Assembly (NCBI GenBank): GCA_002633005.1
Contig: NMRA01000100.1
Coordinates: forward strand, 425,789 to 470,137
Source of the DNA: Phoronis australis
Taxonomy: Eukaryota > Phoronida > Phoronidae
Direction of reading: 5' to 3'
Length of the DNA stretch: 44,349 nucleotides
This document shows positions 21,513 through 31,019 of the stretch, one piece after another. Each line of letters opens with the position of its first letter. Within the stretch, counting starts at the first letter, position 1. The position numbers and the translations under genes are program-made. A model generated the notes under the pieces. It did no database searches and had not been told where the DNA came from. It worked only from the letters and a program-made list of their open reading frames with translations.

Positions 21513-24500
21513 CAACGTCTGCACGACGTCCAAAAGGATCTGCATAAGCTTGGAGACTATGTTGAAGAAGCCGCCATTGTCAGGATTGATCAGTATGTCA
21601 ATGACATTGCAGTGCAAGAGGCATCTTTTCGATGTAAACTCAGAGATCTGGTAGCAAAAATACGTCGACAGGACGTAGAAGTGTCATCACTCGAAACGTT
21701 GGTGAAAGAGTTCGTCATTACCATGTCTTCATACGACACTAAAATTCAAGGGTTCCAAGCCAGCCTAAAACACCTGAAGCTGGTTAAAGCGTGGTTGGCT
21801 AGAGGCATTAGGTACACAGACAAGAAGACTCCCTTTTTTACAGATGACGCAGCCAAGGTGTACATTTTGTATAAACCCAGGGCAACAACAAAAAAAGGGC
21901 AGCAGATGGAAAGTTATTTCTTGCGCTGTCACGGTTCATACAAAGAACACGATGATACGATTTTCAAAGTTGTTGACGAAGCAATTAGACCAGACTTGTG
22001 GCCATCAGAAAGACAAGAAGCCACGATTGTTTTATTCGAAAACGGCTCCATGACCAGTGACGACCTGTACACCAGAGACGGGAAAAATATGAACATGTGC
22101 CTCATAAGACATCATAACCTACAGCGAGGTACCAAGTCTACAGACAGTGCTCCTGTGAAACTCAAGTGTCCAAAAAAATGTTCTGGAAAAGCCGTCATTT
22201 GGGAATGCTCAGAATGCAAAGAGGTGGTAGAGTTCGGCATAAAAACACGTCGGTTCCACTGCAGCTGTGGGTCATCTGCTCCAACTATTGTTTCCTTCCG
22301 ATGTAATGAAGAATCTCACGGCATTGAATATGTCAAGTATCCCGAGAACCTCCTCTTTGATCAGCTGAATCAACTACGTGCGGTCCCCGAGAAGAACATA
22401 TTAATTCTAGGGGAAATTGGTGTCGGCAAATCAACTTGGATAAACGGGATTGTTAATTATTTGTCTTTCAAAGACCTGCAAGATGCCATGAATGCCTCCA
22501 CCTTTTATACTCTGATACCATCACAGTTTACACAGCAAGTTGGGGACAAGTCTGTAGAGGTCAAACTTGGAGGTGGAAGCAATAACAGTCAGTCACGTGG
22601 TCGGTCCGAGACCAAAGAGGCACGAGCGTATGTTTTCTTTTTCGGGGAGGAGAAAATTCGTCTGATAGATACACCCGGTGTTGGCCTCGACGTAGAAGGA
22701 GACAAAAAAAGTCTGGAAAATATTCTATCCTACGTTTCATTCTATGACGAAATACACGCTGTTTGCATTTTGTTAAAATCAAACAACTCGCGAGTCACAG
22801 TGTCGTTTAGTTATTGTTTACAGGAGCTTCTGAAAAGCTTACACAAATCTGCAAAGAGCAATGTAGTTTTTTGTTTCACCAATTCTCGGGGAGCAGGGTT
22901 TGCTCCTGGGGACACAATCACAGTACTAAACAGAACTTTAAACGACATGTCGCTTGATGTTAAGTGCTCTCCCAGCAACTATTTTTGTTTTGATAACGAG
23001 GCAGTGCGTTTTCTTGCATGTGTTCAGAGTAACATATTCTTCCCGGAAAAACGTGTGCATGATTTTGCTGAAAGCTGGGAGTTTTCGGCAAACGAAACGT
23101 TTCGCTTTTTTCAGAAAATTCAAAGTATGGACCCTCACCAAGTAAAAAGTACAATAAGTATCAATGAATCGCGCAAGATAATCATTGCAATGACAAAGCC
23201 ATTGGCGGAAATTGCTAAAGCAATTCAACAAAATGTTCAGCTAGCACATAGTGCCCGGGATCGTGTTGACTTTCAAACACATACTTTGACCGAACAGAAA
23301 AAAGCCCTTCGGTTTAAAGGAATCGATTTGGAACGCGAGGAGTTGCCCTTCCCAATGACTGTCTGTGCGCATCCCAATTGTATCAAAAGAGTTACTGTTG
23401 GCGAGGAAAACAGGCAAGAGATATTGTATGAACAGGTGTGCCACTGTCCCTGTAAATTACAAGGAGTACCTACTGAAACGATAAACGACTACAGGCTTCA
23501 AGACTGTAGGTGTATTGAGATGTATGGCACAAATTGCATCGAGTGCAGTCATGACTTCAAGATCCACATGCATATTACGTACACTTTCAAAAAAGTGGAA
23601 ACTGAATTTATTTCAAGAGAAGTACAACACCAGATTTTAGAAATGGAGTCGAAAAAAGAACAAGGGGAAGCATTTAAGAAAACGATTGACAATAAAATTC
23701 GCGAGCTGAGAGAAGAAGAAAGCTGTATAATAAAGGCGTGCGCCCAATATGGAGCTTTTCTTAAGCAGAACGCAGTAAGGGCGTATAACGATGCAACTGG
23801 TGGCTATCTTGACTTCATGATAGAGCAAGAAGAGACCTCTGAACTCGTTGACAAAGAGCTGACTGAGCGACTTCGTAGGCTTAAACGAGAATATTTCGCA
23901 GAGAAAAGACTTATTGAAGAAGCTATGTCTAGAGGCGTTAAAATAACACCAGAGGAAATTTTGGAAGTTAAAACCAAGCTCTTCAGACTGAAGCGCTTTG
24001 GGTCAACACTAGAACGCATACTGGATGGAATTTCAATTTCTCATTCAACGAAAGGCATGTGTTACCAAGAAACAATTGCTCCCATACGACAACGGACTTC
24101 GGCGTCAGCAAGTTATCCGCCACGAATGGAACCGTTCAATACCGATACCGCTTGTCAAGAAGCAAGCTTTGCGCCAATCACACCGGCGAATGGTGCCTTT
24201 TACATCAACCGCTCTCATGATGATGCGTCAATAAAGGTTTCAACTGTTCAAGTTCCAGCTGCAAGTTCGAATTCGGGACCGTTTGACATAGGTGAAACAG
24301 GTTGGCAACAGAATTTCAACAATTCGGATCAGCAGTACACGTCTAATGAAAGCCCCTTGCGTCCCAAGTTACGCAGTTCTGATCCTCTGTCACCGACTAA
24401 ACTGGTGAAAACAACAGCAGAGACACGACTTGCTGCATCACAAAATGCTGGCATGAATACCGCAAGAGACGTTTCGTCAGATGATGATACGTTATTGCCT

Positions 24501-24638
24501 GCTATGCCCTCGACGCCGCCTAGTGGTGGTGAGTTGCCCCATTCATTCGAAGAATCTGCTTCTGAGTCTGAAGCTGATGATGATGATGTTGATGGCCTTG
24601 CCAGGAAGGTGTACAGACAAGCATGCATCCTAATGTAG
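21513..24638 (+). CDS. SNTX-GTPase gene exon 2, GTPase to CaaX part
   Basis: Open in frame 3 from 21,489 to the stop at 24,638, about 1,040 residues after the break. Numbering from codon 21,612: helical region (1-70); possible thioredoxin-like region (80-170); cysteine cluster C186/C190/C199/C202/C217/C219; P-loop GEIGVGKST (267-275, 22,410-22,436); G3 DTPG (353-356); an unusual G4, CFTNSRG (421-427), instead of N/TKxD; nine-Cys cluster (585-645); coiled coils (about 660-800); a Ser/Pro and acidic low-complexity tail; and the last four residues CILM, a canonical CaaX prenylation box. It resembles AIG1/septin-like GTPases fused to SNTX domains. Membrane attachment through farnesylation is inferred. 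No in-frame ATG precedes the helical region, which supports continuity with the upstream part. Confidence 0.78.
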   Translation, partial: QRLHDVQKDLHKLGDYVEEAAIVRIDQYVNDIAVQEASFRCKLRDLVAKIRRQDVEVSSLETLVKEFVITMSSYDTKIQGFQASLKHLKLVKAWLARGIRYTDKKTPFFTDDAAKVYILYKPRATTKKGQQMESYFLRCHGSYKEHDDTIFKVVDEAIRPDLWPSERQEATIVLFENGSMTSDDLYTRDGKNMNMCLIRHHNLQRGTKSTDSAPVKLKCPKKCSGKAVIWECSECKEVVEFGIKTRRFHCSCGSSAPTIVSFRCNEESHGIEYVKYPENLLFDQLNQLRAVPEKNILILGEIGVGKSTWINGIVNYLSFKDLQDAMNASTFYTLIPSQFTQQVGDKSVEVKLGGGSNNSQSRGRSETKEARAYVFFFGEEKIRLIDTPGVGLDVEGDKKSLENILSYVSFYDEIHAVCILLKSNNSRVTVSFSYCLQELLKSLHKSAKSNVVFCFTNSRGAGFAPGDTITVLNRTLNDMSLDVKCSPSNYFCFDNEAVRFLACVQSNIFFPEKRVHDFAESWEFSANETFRFFQKIQSMDPHQVKSTISINESRKIIIAMTKPLAEIAKAIQQNVQLAHSARDRVDFQTHTLTEQKKALRFKGIDLEREELPFPMTVCAHPNCIKRVTVGEENRQEILYEQVCHCPCKLQGVPTETINDYRLQDCRCIEMYGTNCIECSHDFKIHMHITYTFKKVETEFISREVQHQILEMESKKEQGEAFKKTIDNKIRELREEESCIIKACAQYGAFLKQNAVRAYNDATGGYLDFMIEQEETSELVDKELTERLRRLKREYFAEKRLIEEAMSRGVKITPEEILEVKTKLFRLKRFGSTLERILDGISISHSTKGMCYQETIAPIRQRTSASASYPPRMEPFNTDTACQEASFAPITPANGAFYINRSHDDASIKVSTVQVPAASSNSGPFDIGETGWQQNFNNSDQQYTSNESPLRPKLRSSDPLSPTKLVKTTAETRLAASQNAGMNTARDVSSDDDTLLPAMPSTPPSGGELPHSFEESASESEADDDDVDGLARKVYRQACILM

Positions 24639-24989
24639 AGCCTGTTGCAGTGAGACAACGAAATCTTTACTGACATCACCTGCTCAGGAGACCTTCACTT
24701 TGTTGTCCCTTAAACATTCTAAAATATCAAATAATAGCTTGCTTGCTAAACAGCGACGACAGAACTACACAAAACATAACAAGAACAAAAAAATGACGTA
24801 GTGCACGTAAGATGCCGGGGAGCTGAACTGTCAATGTGAAACGATGAATGAAGCTTCCAAAGTGCGATGCATTATATGCGTGTTATAGCAATAACCGTGC
24901 ATGTAGTTACAGACGAGTTCTCCCTACAGCCAGTGTATGGTGCGCCACCGAGTAAACTGAGTATCTGTGGATAATCGGATGACACAAGG

Positions 24990-25259
24990 TGTTCTCTCTG
25001 TGACAAGTGGTGCAACTTGGAGGACGTACTCGCATCTTGCATCGCCACCTTAGCTAGTAGACGCTACACATGTCGCCACAACCAAATTTGCAAAGAATTG
25101 GCCAAACGTTTTTACCAAAAAATAGAATTAAATCGAGACCGAAGACCAAGAAACTTAAGTTCACCAATTTCAAACAGGCTTGGGAGCACGTGCAATGACA
25201 AGCGAAGACACCAGGCCAGGAGGTTATTCATACCGGAGATGTTTGGAAGATTGTTGTAA
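24990..25259 (+). mobile_element. LINE-type reverse-transcriptase C-terminal remnant
   Basis: The frame reads CSLCDKWCNLEDVLASC then RYTCRHNQICKELAKR. This pattern (C-x2-C, then about 10 residues, Cys, then RYTWRHxQVLxxLA-like) is common at the C-terminal end of ORF2 in non-LTR retrotransposons of marine animals. The frame has no RT core upstream and closes at 25,259; related but broken coding seems to go on to about 25,530. It is an old, 5'-truncated fragment. Confidence 0.5.
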
Positions 25260-25349
25260 AAATATGGAGCCAAGTCTCGTGTCCTCAACATATTGCTCAG
25301 ACATCTTCGCCACCAGACACAGCTCTGTTCTCTGGCGGAACGCATCAGT

Positions 25350-26517
25350 TACGTCGAAAAAAAAAACAGAGTAGACGATGCTATAGAGAGGCAGCAATTA
25401 AAACATGGCGCTCTAAAGTGTCGTTGTGCCGGCAAAAGTTGAGCAGCTGAAGCAGCCGAGTTAGTGTCGAAACAACTGGATCTGGACGCAGTACCAGCGG
25501 TAACATTTGCTGCTAGACACGGTCTGATTAACACGTCCGATCCAACCCCCCCGTAGAGAGCTATAGATAAGAGTAGAAACTCACAGTGCAGGTTGCATCA
25601 GTCTTAAGATGGTATAAGGAAGGCGTCTAATCAAGTGACGTTTGAAGTAAGACGAAGAACATTTTTCTTTGAGATGTACTTTGCGTGTGAAAACAAAAAC
25701 ATTGATGAATAATTCAACATATGTCGTTATTGCTCGACATATTTGACAATGCGGTTTCCCAATGATTATGGAATCAAAAGGCATGTACAAATCAATATTG
25801 CAAAGTATCATATAAACTTGAAAAATGCTTCTATTGTGTGAAAGCGTGAACACATGTATTAATATCTTCGCTCATGTTATTACCCACAAATTGTGTAGAT
25901 GTCATTAATGTTTAGTTACCGAAGTGAAGTGGCTACATTATTCAGGAAGAATGTTTCGCAAATGTAACGCTATTAACACGCATGACGACGTTTTGCCGTT
26001 CAGTGACTTTACCAGACGTAGAAGGTTGTGAGCGTATGACACCATCAAGCTTTTTTGTTAACTGCCAAGCACAGTCTGTTGTCTAGTATGACAATACGCA
26101 GGCCAATTATCTGCCAGGCTTATTGCAGAACTCGTGTGAACACAGTCAAACCCCGATCGAATTGGTCATTCGGAGAGAATTAATCAGTCGTGTAAGATAT
26201 TGGCTACAGAGGTGTTCTTCCCATCTTGTTGTTGGGCTATAGAATCGAACAAGTTGGGAGGAACGGGAAAACGCCGTGAATGCGTGTTCAACTTAAGTTT
26301 CCTTTTTTTGTTAGTAGTTATTAATAGAGGTAATTATGCACCAAGTGCTGATATGGTATCAGGAATTTGCCCAACTTTGTATCTTAGGGGTATTTTTGGC
26401 TAACGGCGTGAAGTTTCCGTTGGGGACTTACAGAACGAAGAGATCTCAAGAATCCCTCATCAGTACCTACTTACGCTACATTCTAAAAAACTGCGATCAG
26501 TAATTTGCTTTTGTCTG
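25350..26517. other. No supported gene; intergenic
   Basis: Apart from possible decayed LINE sequence up to about 25,530, I see no gene, RNA or structured repeat. Open frames at 25,581-25,853 (minus) and 26,200-26,403 (plus) have no recognisable content. Confidence 0.5.
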
Positions 26518-27077
26518 AAAATGAAACACGTTGAAAATTTATGAAAGGAAGCCACGTGTCATGATGTACATAGTTGCATGAAGCAGTCACAAATAGGGAC
26601 TCAAAAAAGTTCCTTAAATCTTCTGCGAGTTTGTGTCTTTGTCTACTTCAAAACTTTAGGTTTTCTACAATCACTTTATGGTTGTTATGAGCTTATCTTT
26701 CAGACACATTTTTTCTACTGCATCTTTATTTCAGTGAAAATAAATAGAATCCTTTTCATGCAATGGTCCTATTTTAAAGATTTACCCCCTATTTATTTTC
26801 AATGATATTGGGAACTTAACGTAGAGTTTACTTCAATGTGTATCAACGCTAAAGCATATATTCTGTATGGATTCATCTGGGTGTGAATAAACATGTAGCT
26901 GACACAGCCGTGTTTTTATAAATATTAACACAAATATTATAACTGGTTCGTAAATTGTTGTCCAGGAAAGCATTTGCCAGCAAGTGTTTGGAGCTTTTGT
27001 CCCCCGGCCTGGGGCTTGCGTCGTGCACGGTCAAGAATTCTTCATTGGCGCAGTGGACAAAGTTTAGCGAACACTGA
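26518..27077 (+). repeat. Dispersed 560-bp repeat, copy 1
   Basis: The block from TGAAACACGTTGAAAATTTA to GTTTAGCGAACACTGAACG matches 43,786 to the window end in the same orientation, with roughly one difference per ten bases by eye. A frame starting MKQSQIGTQKSSLNLL is partly shared by both copies, but the second has several substitutions and a changed end. I see no terminal inverted repeats, poly(A) tail or known protein. It is probably a non-autonomous transposable element or a segmental duplication. Confidence 0.8.
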
Positions 27078-27750
27078 ACGTCATGGCAGTAATACGAGAG
27101 TCTGAATAACAACTATTTTGAGTCGCAATTTGTTTGAAATGGGGTGGTTCAAGAGTGACGTTTGCTTAATGCAATATGAGTCAACGCTCGATAATGAAAT
27201 TGTGATAAGAAATCTGAACTCAACTTGCCATCTATTCACTCTAACTATAGTGTAAATGACAATAACAACGCGCCGTCTGTCAAAAAAGCAAGTTTTGATC
27301 CAGGTCATTTACAGTTGTTAAAGTGGCTTCAAACTTTTTCTTAGTCATATGAGGACTAATTTACGGGCTATGATAGAACTGGCAGCTCGTTATTTCTTCA
27401 GCCGAAGATCATTGAATTTTAGACAATGAACTGTCAATTTTTCTGAGCCCAGAGACCACTTCTAAACGCAGTAAGGAACAAGATAAGACTTTCGAACGGT
27501 AAGTGTGTTAAAACAATTTTGTACAGAAATCATCAGTGCAATGCGGCTTTAATGCACGTCCTCCGCAATCCATTTTGACAAATTAATGCAAATGCACAGA
27601 AATGAAAGTACCCTCATATAGTTTCAAGTCATCGTGCCACCTGTTGCGCTTTTTGTGGTAACACAAATCATTTCAGCGTCAAACATCCGTTAGGTGCGTT
27701 CACCTTTCACCACTTCAATTTCAACGAACAGTGAACAAAAGTATTCAGAG
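27078..27750. other. No supported gene; probable 3' flank of the Ig receptor
   Basis: Nothing coding is visible. The part next to 27,751 would be the 3' UTR of the minus-strand Ig receptor. I did not find a well-placed polyadenylation signal that I trust. Confidence 0.45.
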
Positions 27751-28010
27751 CTATGTCCTCTGTGAGGATGCAACAACTTTGTATTCATGGGTTTTACGCG
27801 ATGACTCGTCTGCTTCCAGCTGCGTGTATTGCGCTGCAGCGCCGTCCAGGACTTCTGTTAGTCCCTCATAAATAGGCACCCGAACGTTTACATACATTCT
27901 TTTGTGCAGTTCTGATGCTACGTTTTCAGCCAAATTGTATCTTGGACCGTTCGTGTTAGCGTAGTCATAATCTTCATAGCATCTGAGTTCCACAACTGAC
28001 ACGGCTGGCC
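27751..28010 (-). CDS. Ig receptor, last exon: Tyr-rich cytoplasmic tail
   Basis: Acceptor tttgtgtag precedes 28,010; the exon enters in phase 1 and runs 86 residues to a TAG at 27,751. It has eight tyrosines. YEGL and YTQL, ten residues apart, form an ITAM-like pair (YxxL-x10-YxxL), which in immune receptors recruits tandem-SH2 kinases. YANT and YVNV fit the Grb2 SH2 pattern pYxN. No kinase or other domain is present. The phase fits the preceding 40-nt exon at 29,058-29,097. The joined gene is my model; the tail itself reads cleanly. Confidence 0.65.
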
Positions 28011-29057
28011 CTACACAAAGATATAAAACGTTGAAAGCTGGAGTGCTATTACCTTATTTTTTAAAATGTTCATAGGCAAACCTGCCTCCCGTTCAGTAAC
28101 GCTAGGACCTCGCTAAAAAGCAAGACTTCGCGAGATTACATGAGATATTGCCGTGTATTTTAAATGAGAACACGTAACTTTGACTGTATTTTAGCTAGGT
28201 CCTAGCGTGGGTCCTAGCGTCTACTGAACGCACGCCTGGTTAAGCCTTCCTGCCGTTGATTTCAACAATGTGTTGGGCTCGCGGGGTGACCTGTGATATG
28301 ATTGAAGTGGTCAAATTTTGACAGGGAGGTACATGTAAGTCCCCATGAGTTTCTGAGACGTGTACCGGTCAACGTTCTGGACGTTTTTGGGAGCAACTGA
28401 GACAGATTTATTTATATCTTATAAACAGAATTTTAGACCTGGGTAGGCCACATATTTGTTCAGTTAACACAACAAATGGAAATGCTTTGAGGCGCAAAAC
28501 AGCTAAACTTCCGATGAAATCCAGGTCAGAACACAACCTTGGTCCCCTTGAAAGCACGCTGTACTCTTAAAAATAAAAATGAATGTGGGGGAAACAAAAC
28601 TGATGTACAAACGTGCTTTTGAACTTCTCAAAGTTGCTATAGAATACTGACCATAACAATGACTATTGTTGGTGTTTTGTGTGTGTGACGTTATAGTTGT
28701 ACATGCAGCATATGTGCACGTAGTCTGTGACACTGCCATCCACAACATCGTTCTTTTACAAAGTTACCGCTTTTACTGTAAACGTCTATTCTGAAAAAAC
28801 CTGGAAATACTGTGCATGCAAAATGTGAATTTGAACGAGTGTAAAATGTGCTTGAAGCGGTATTGCAAGGTTTAAAATTAAATTAAATTGTGCACGTGTT
28901 CCATCAAAACGATTCGCCCACTTGATTACGTTTAGTTTTGCCATTCTAGTACAACAGTTAGTCAATAGGTAAAACACCATTCTCTAAATAACATTGAGTT
29001 TCAAAAAGAAATAGTCATGTTTTGAGAGTGGCTGGTGGCATACTAATTTACACTTAC

Positions 29058-29097
29058 CCACTTGACCATCGTCAGGTTCCACGGAACTGGCACCAAC
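29058..29097 (-). CDS. Ig receptor, 40-nt cytoplasmic exon
   Basis: A tiny exon bounded by the acceptor gctctttaag and the strong donor AAGTGG|GTAAGTG. It reads VGASSVEPDDGQV in phase 0 and leaves one base, exactly what the next exon (28,010) needs to continue as G-P-A-V. The agreement of both splice sites and both phases is the evidence. Entry from the transmembrane exon would use the weaker donor GGG|GTGACA at 29,676. Confidence 0.5.
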
Positions 29098-29247
29098 CTT
29101 AAAGAGCACAATCAAAACAATTTTAAATTATTGCAATCGACGATCTATTTGACATAAATGTTTGAATAATGCAGAAGATTAATGTCAGCTGTTATTATTG
29201 GAACATTAGGTGTAAAAGCAGACTGTGCAAAGCGGTTAATACTGCAC

Positions 29248-29302
29248 CTTTTTCATTTCTATTGAGCCAGTATCATGGGACATTTTTGGTGTTCTGCTTT
29301 TC
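29248..29302 (-). CDS. Possible alternative cytoplasmic exon of Ig receptor
   Basis: Acceptor ctatttacag and donor AAAAAG|GTGCAG enclose 55 nt that read KSRTPKMSHDTGSIEMKK and end in phase 0, matching the 40-nt exon. The entry phase (2) does not match any donor of the transmembrane exon, so a further exon is needed or this is chance. Confidence 0.22.
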
Positions 29303-29675
29303 CTGTAAATAGATTAGCACGTCGACAGTTCATACACTTACACAAGAGTGGCGTTATTTGTGGTACCGTTTAATCACTTCCCCATTATTAAAGGATGAAA
29401 CATTCTTCATGATTTTTTAAGCAAGAGAGCACTAATTTCAGTACCAAAACACCACTATTGTTCCTCGACTTTCAAAATAGAACCAGCTGAGAATTACCAT
29501 CACCACACTACAAGACGCATTAACCTGCCTTAAGAGGCGTGTTTATCATTGAATTCACAAGGTGGCCATAGTAATATTGGTTAGTTATGGGCTACCACGT
29601 TGCACTCCATGTTTAATGATTGTAAAATTAGCCACCAACGTTGGGTACTAGCCTGCTGACTCCAGGAAGTGTCAC

Positions 29676-29785
29676 CCCTCTCCTCTTGGCAACTATCACC
29701 ATGGAGATAATAAAAACTACTAGACATGCACCAGCGACTATAGCGGCAACGGCACCACCATTGAATGTTTCTTGGAGAATGAGTT
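29676..29785 (-). CDS. Ig receptor, transmembrane exon
   Basis: Acceptor tgcttgtatttccag precedes 29,785 (phase 1, fitting the Ig exon at 30,178). The exon encodes a short stem (LILQETFNGG) and a transmembrane helix of about 22 residues (AVAAIVAGACLVVFIISMVIVA) followed by the stop-transfer residues KRRG, a type I arrangement. The frame stays open to a TAA at 29,628, so an unspliced form would end with a short tail of about 20 residues. Splicing at GGG|GTGACA would instead join the Tyr-rich tail. Both may occur; the donor is not strong. Confidence 0.65.
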
Positions 29786-30177
29786 CTGGAAATACAAGCA
29801 AAGATTTTATAGTTCCCTTATACAGTATCTTTGATAGAAGTGTCATCAATGATTCTGAGCATTGACTGTGTAATGCATACTGATCTATTACTTCGCGTTT
29901 CCTGAGGATGAGACAGGATTCATGTGGTTTCTAGTTTTCGGAATGATGTGGACATTGTAAGTTAACCGCCTCTCCCACTCTCGGAACATAAAAGTCTAAT
30001 CCTACAGTGAAGTCAAATTCTAACACGACCCGACCTAAACAAATGTCAAAATTTGTGTAAGTCCCCCATTGATTAATGTGCACTCAGTAGAGCTATGCTC
30101 AAGGACACAAACATGTATGTGAACTTGGCCAATGTTGTTAGAGAGGGTTCTGGGTGTGCGTGAAAGGTATAACTCAC

Positions 30178-30504
30178 CAGTCACAATGATCGTCTTTGTG
30201 TCTACGTGTGAAGACCCCTGCCTGTTGGTTACTTGACACCTGAACTGGACACCACTATCGTTAGTGTACAGATAGACTGTCAGTGTACTGGTGCCGTTAG
30301 TTGTTCCATCACCGTTGCTGATGGTAGCTGTCGTCACATTCTCAGTTATGTTGGTGTACGGACCAGCGTTACCAATACGTCGTGACCACACCATTAATGC
30401 CTCTGGTTTGCCCAAATTGGCGCTACACGCTAGGACAGTTGGTCCTGCTCCATCAATCACAGGCTGTGTGGGGGCTCCAGATATTGATAGTGTAACTGGG
30501 ATAA
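30178..30504 (-). CDS. Ig receptor, second Ig domain exon
   Basis: An exon of 327 nt (109 codons) with phase 1 at both ends, typical of Ig domains: acceptor tgtttgcctag, donor GACTG|GTGAGT. It shows the Ig signature of a first Cys (VLACSAN), a Trp (VWSRR) about 14 residues later and a second Cys (VQFRCQV). Sequons NIT, NVT, NGT and NDS suggest N-glycosylation. It is extracellular and lies next to the membrane exon. Its ligand cannot be told. Confidence 0.8.
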
Positions 30505-31019
30505 CTAGGCAAACAAAAACATGACTTGTCATATCTGTAAAGTCTATATTTCAAATTTGACTGATAGGTGGCGTTTCAAATGATACCGAGCGCCTCGTGT
30601 ATCCAAGAAAGACCCATTGTTACACTTGCGAGGCTTGGTTAAGCGTCCGCTTATCTCGTCGTAAAAGAGAAAAAATTCTTGCCTAATTTACAAAAGCTTT
30701 AAAACTAAAATTCCGAAAATATAACATTCAATACGTGTATGTTTTTTCACCAAGAAAAATAAATCAACACAGATGGGTGGTCGATTTTTAAAATTCGGTG
30801 AACTGTGAACCGGAATATCAACAACATTAAAAGGTATCCTGAAGACCTTGAGTTGCAGTCTGACGATTATGTTCCCACATAACTATGGGTGCATACTACA
30901 GTCAGGCACAGTCGACAGTGCAAACATACCTGTATTTTCAGAAAGTTTCGGAATAACAGATTGCAGGTTTTAAAATTGGAGGTGTAAACTACGATAGCTA
31001 ACATCTGAACAGCACGTTG

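Noticed and set aside
22561-24019. Several short minus-strand frames over the GTPase exon
   Set aside because: They are shadows of a strongly supported plus-strand coding region.
20708-24638. Venom toxin subunit
   Set aside because: Only the N-terminal SNTX-like domain is shared. The PRY-SPRY part is absent, the leader exon shows no signal peptide, and a GTPase and CaaX box point to an intracellular protein.
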